From Acetobacterium paludosum (GTDB lineage: Bacteria > Bacillota > Clostridia > Eubacteriales > Eubacteriaceae), in NCBI RefSeq assembly GCF_008086595.1, contig NZ_RXYA01000008.1, positions 1-64,000 on the forward strand: a DNA stretch of 64,000 nucleotides, given 5' to 3'. Of this stretch, positions 63,413 through 64,000 are shown piece by piece. A program made the position numbers and the translations under genes. The stretch's first letter is position 1. Every line of letters starts with the position of its first letter. Below the pieces are notes generated by a model. The model saw nothing but the letters and a program-made list of their open reading frames with translations. It was not told where the DNA came from and did not search any database.

Positions 63413-64000
63413 TCACAATAATTTGCTGGGTTTTACGTAGTTTCCGTCTTCATCATCACTAAAATAGAACTTGCCCATTCCCACCAATTTTTCATTATCA
63501 TATAACCGTATTATTTCTGATGGTTTAAACTCATCAAACGATTCCACTACATTCCACTGATAAAGCTTGTTACCATTAATTAAAAATTTTTTTCCGTCTT
63601 CTGTAGCAGTTATCCGTTTGAATCCATCAAGAGAATATGCCAAAGGATAAATATGCGCATCTAATTGATCTTCCGTCACTTTTTCTTCAATTTCTGATAG
63701 CTTAAGTGCTTCTTCAATTAAAAAATCCCCAACCTGATGACGAGTCAAACTTCCCATACACCCATAAGTTCCCAGTGCTGTACCGATATCACGGCATAAA
63801 GAACGCATATAGGTGCCTTTTGAACAGGTTACCCGTATTATAGCTCGCTGCGTCTTTTCTGAAAATTCCAATAAAGATAGTTTAGATATATGAACGAGTC
63901 GGCTTGGTATTTCGACATTCTCACCATTTCTTGCGTAGTGGTAAAGCTTTTTTCCGTTCACGCGAATCGCTGAGTAGATGGGTGGTTTTTGTGAAATTGT
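63413..64000 (-). CDS. truB: tRNA pseudouridine-55 synthase TruB (C-terminal part, cut by window end)
   Basis: About 195 codons are visible and the frame runs past the window end. The visible part begins at SQKPPIYSAIRVNGKKLYHY, the conserved block, and includes VTCSKGTYMRSLCRDIG and the C-terminal PUA-like domain (TATEDGKKFLINGNKLY onward). The catalytic Asp lies in the missing N-terminal part. It forms pseudouridine 55 in the T loop of tRNAs. An internal ATG at 63961 is not the start. Confidence 0.94.
   Translation of the reverse strand, partial: TISQKPPIYSAIRVNGKKLYHYARNGENVEIPSRLVHISKLSLLEFSEKTQRAIIRVTCSKGTYMRSLCRDIGTALGTYGCMGSLTRHQVGDFLIEEALKLSEIEEKVTEDQLDAHIYPLAYSLDGFKRITATEDGKKFLINGNKLYQWNVVESFDEFKPSEIIRLYDNEKLVGMGKFYFSDDEDGNYVKPSKLL

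Noticed and set aside
1-64000. CRISPR array or prophage
   Set aside because: No regularly spaced direct repeats with unique spacers, cas genes, integrase or phage structural genes were seen.

Overview
The window is a low-GC, Gram-positive chromosomal segment. Gene order points to an anaerobic Firmicute of the Clostridia, probably the Eubacteriaceae and possibly an Acetobacterium-like acetogen. The evidence is the ylxM-ffh-rpsP-khpA-rimM-trmD-rplS block, smc-ftsY-rnc-acpP-plsX-rpmF-yceD-ackA, and truB-ribF-rpsO-pnp next to ftsK-rimO-pgsA-cinA-recA-rny-ymdB. Strong AGGAGG-type ribosome binding sites and a LexA box of the Bacillus/Clostridium kind agree. The genus is inferred from general character, not proven. 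Most genes are on the minus strand.

Region 1 (1-18.7 kb) is accessory surface biology. The left edge holds a highly structured RNA-like segment resembling an IS200/IS605 or IscB-type omega RNA. Next is a secreted beta-helix protein whose leader carries two tandem c-di-GMP-I riboswitches behind a good promoter. Then comes a 14-gene, tightly overlapping minus-strand operon for a Wzx/Wzy-type polysaccharide. It has a DegT aminotransferase (PglE type), an initiating sugar-phosphate transferase (PglC type), an ATP-grasp ligase, a PLP decarboxylase-like protein, twin asparagine-synthetase-like proteins, four glycosyltransferases, a Wzy-like polymerase, a Wzx flippase, and its own MurA and MurB. The combination suggests a polymer containing a lactyl-ether (muramic-acid-like) sugar that may be modified with amino acids or amides.

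Region 2 (18.8-37.6 kb) is mainly housekeeping: a MazG-like pyrophosphatase, yraN, rnhB, rbgA, lepB, the ribosomal/SRP block, ftsY, smc, rnc, acpP, plsX, rpmF, yceD and ackA. A plus-strand pair follows, tmcAL and a type-B carboxylesterase. The promoter in front of yceD-rpmF-plsX-acpP is embedded in a perfect 12-bp inverted repeat.

Region 3 (37.7-48.1 kb) is mixed: a soluble double-Cache/CheW protein, an EamA transporter, a DUF5661 protein, a DedA protein, the selenium-cofactor gene yqeC, a secreted DUF1002 protein, a dGTPase, a class II Fic protein, an IS701-type transposase remnant and tRNA-Trp(CCA).

Region 4 (48.2-64 kb) returns to core genes: purB, ymdB, rny, recA with a LexA-box promoter, cinA, pgsA, rimO, ftsK, dut, pnp, rpsO, ribF and a truB cut by the window end. 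RNase Y appears to start at a non-canonical ATT codon. A degenerate repeat family occurs in three intergenic gaps (31.3, 59.2 and 62.0 kb).
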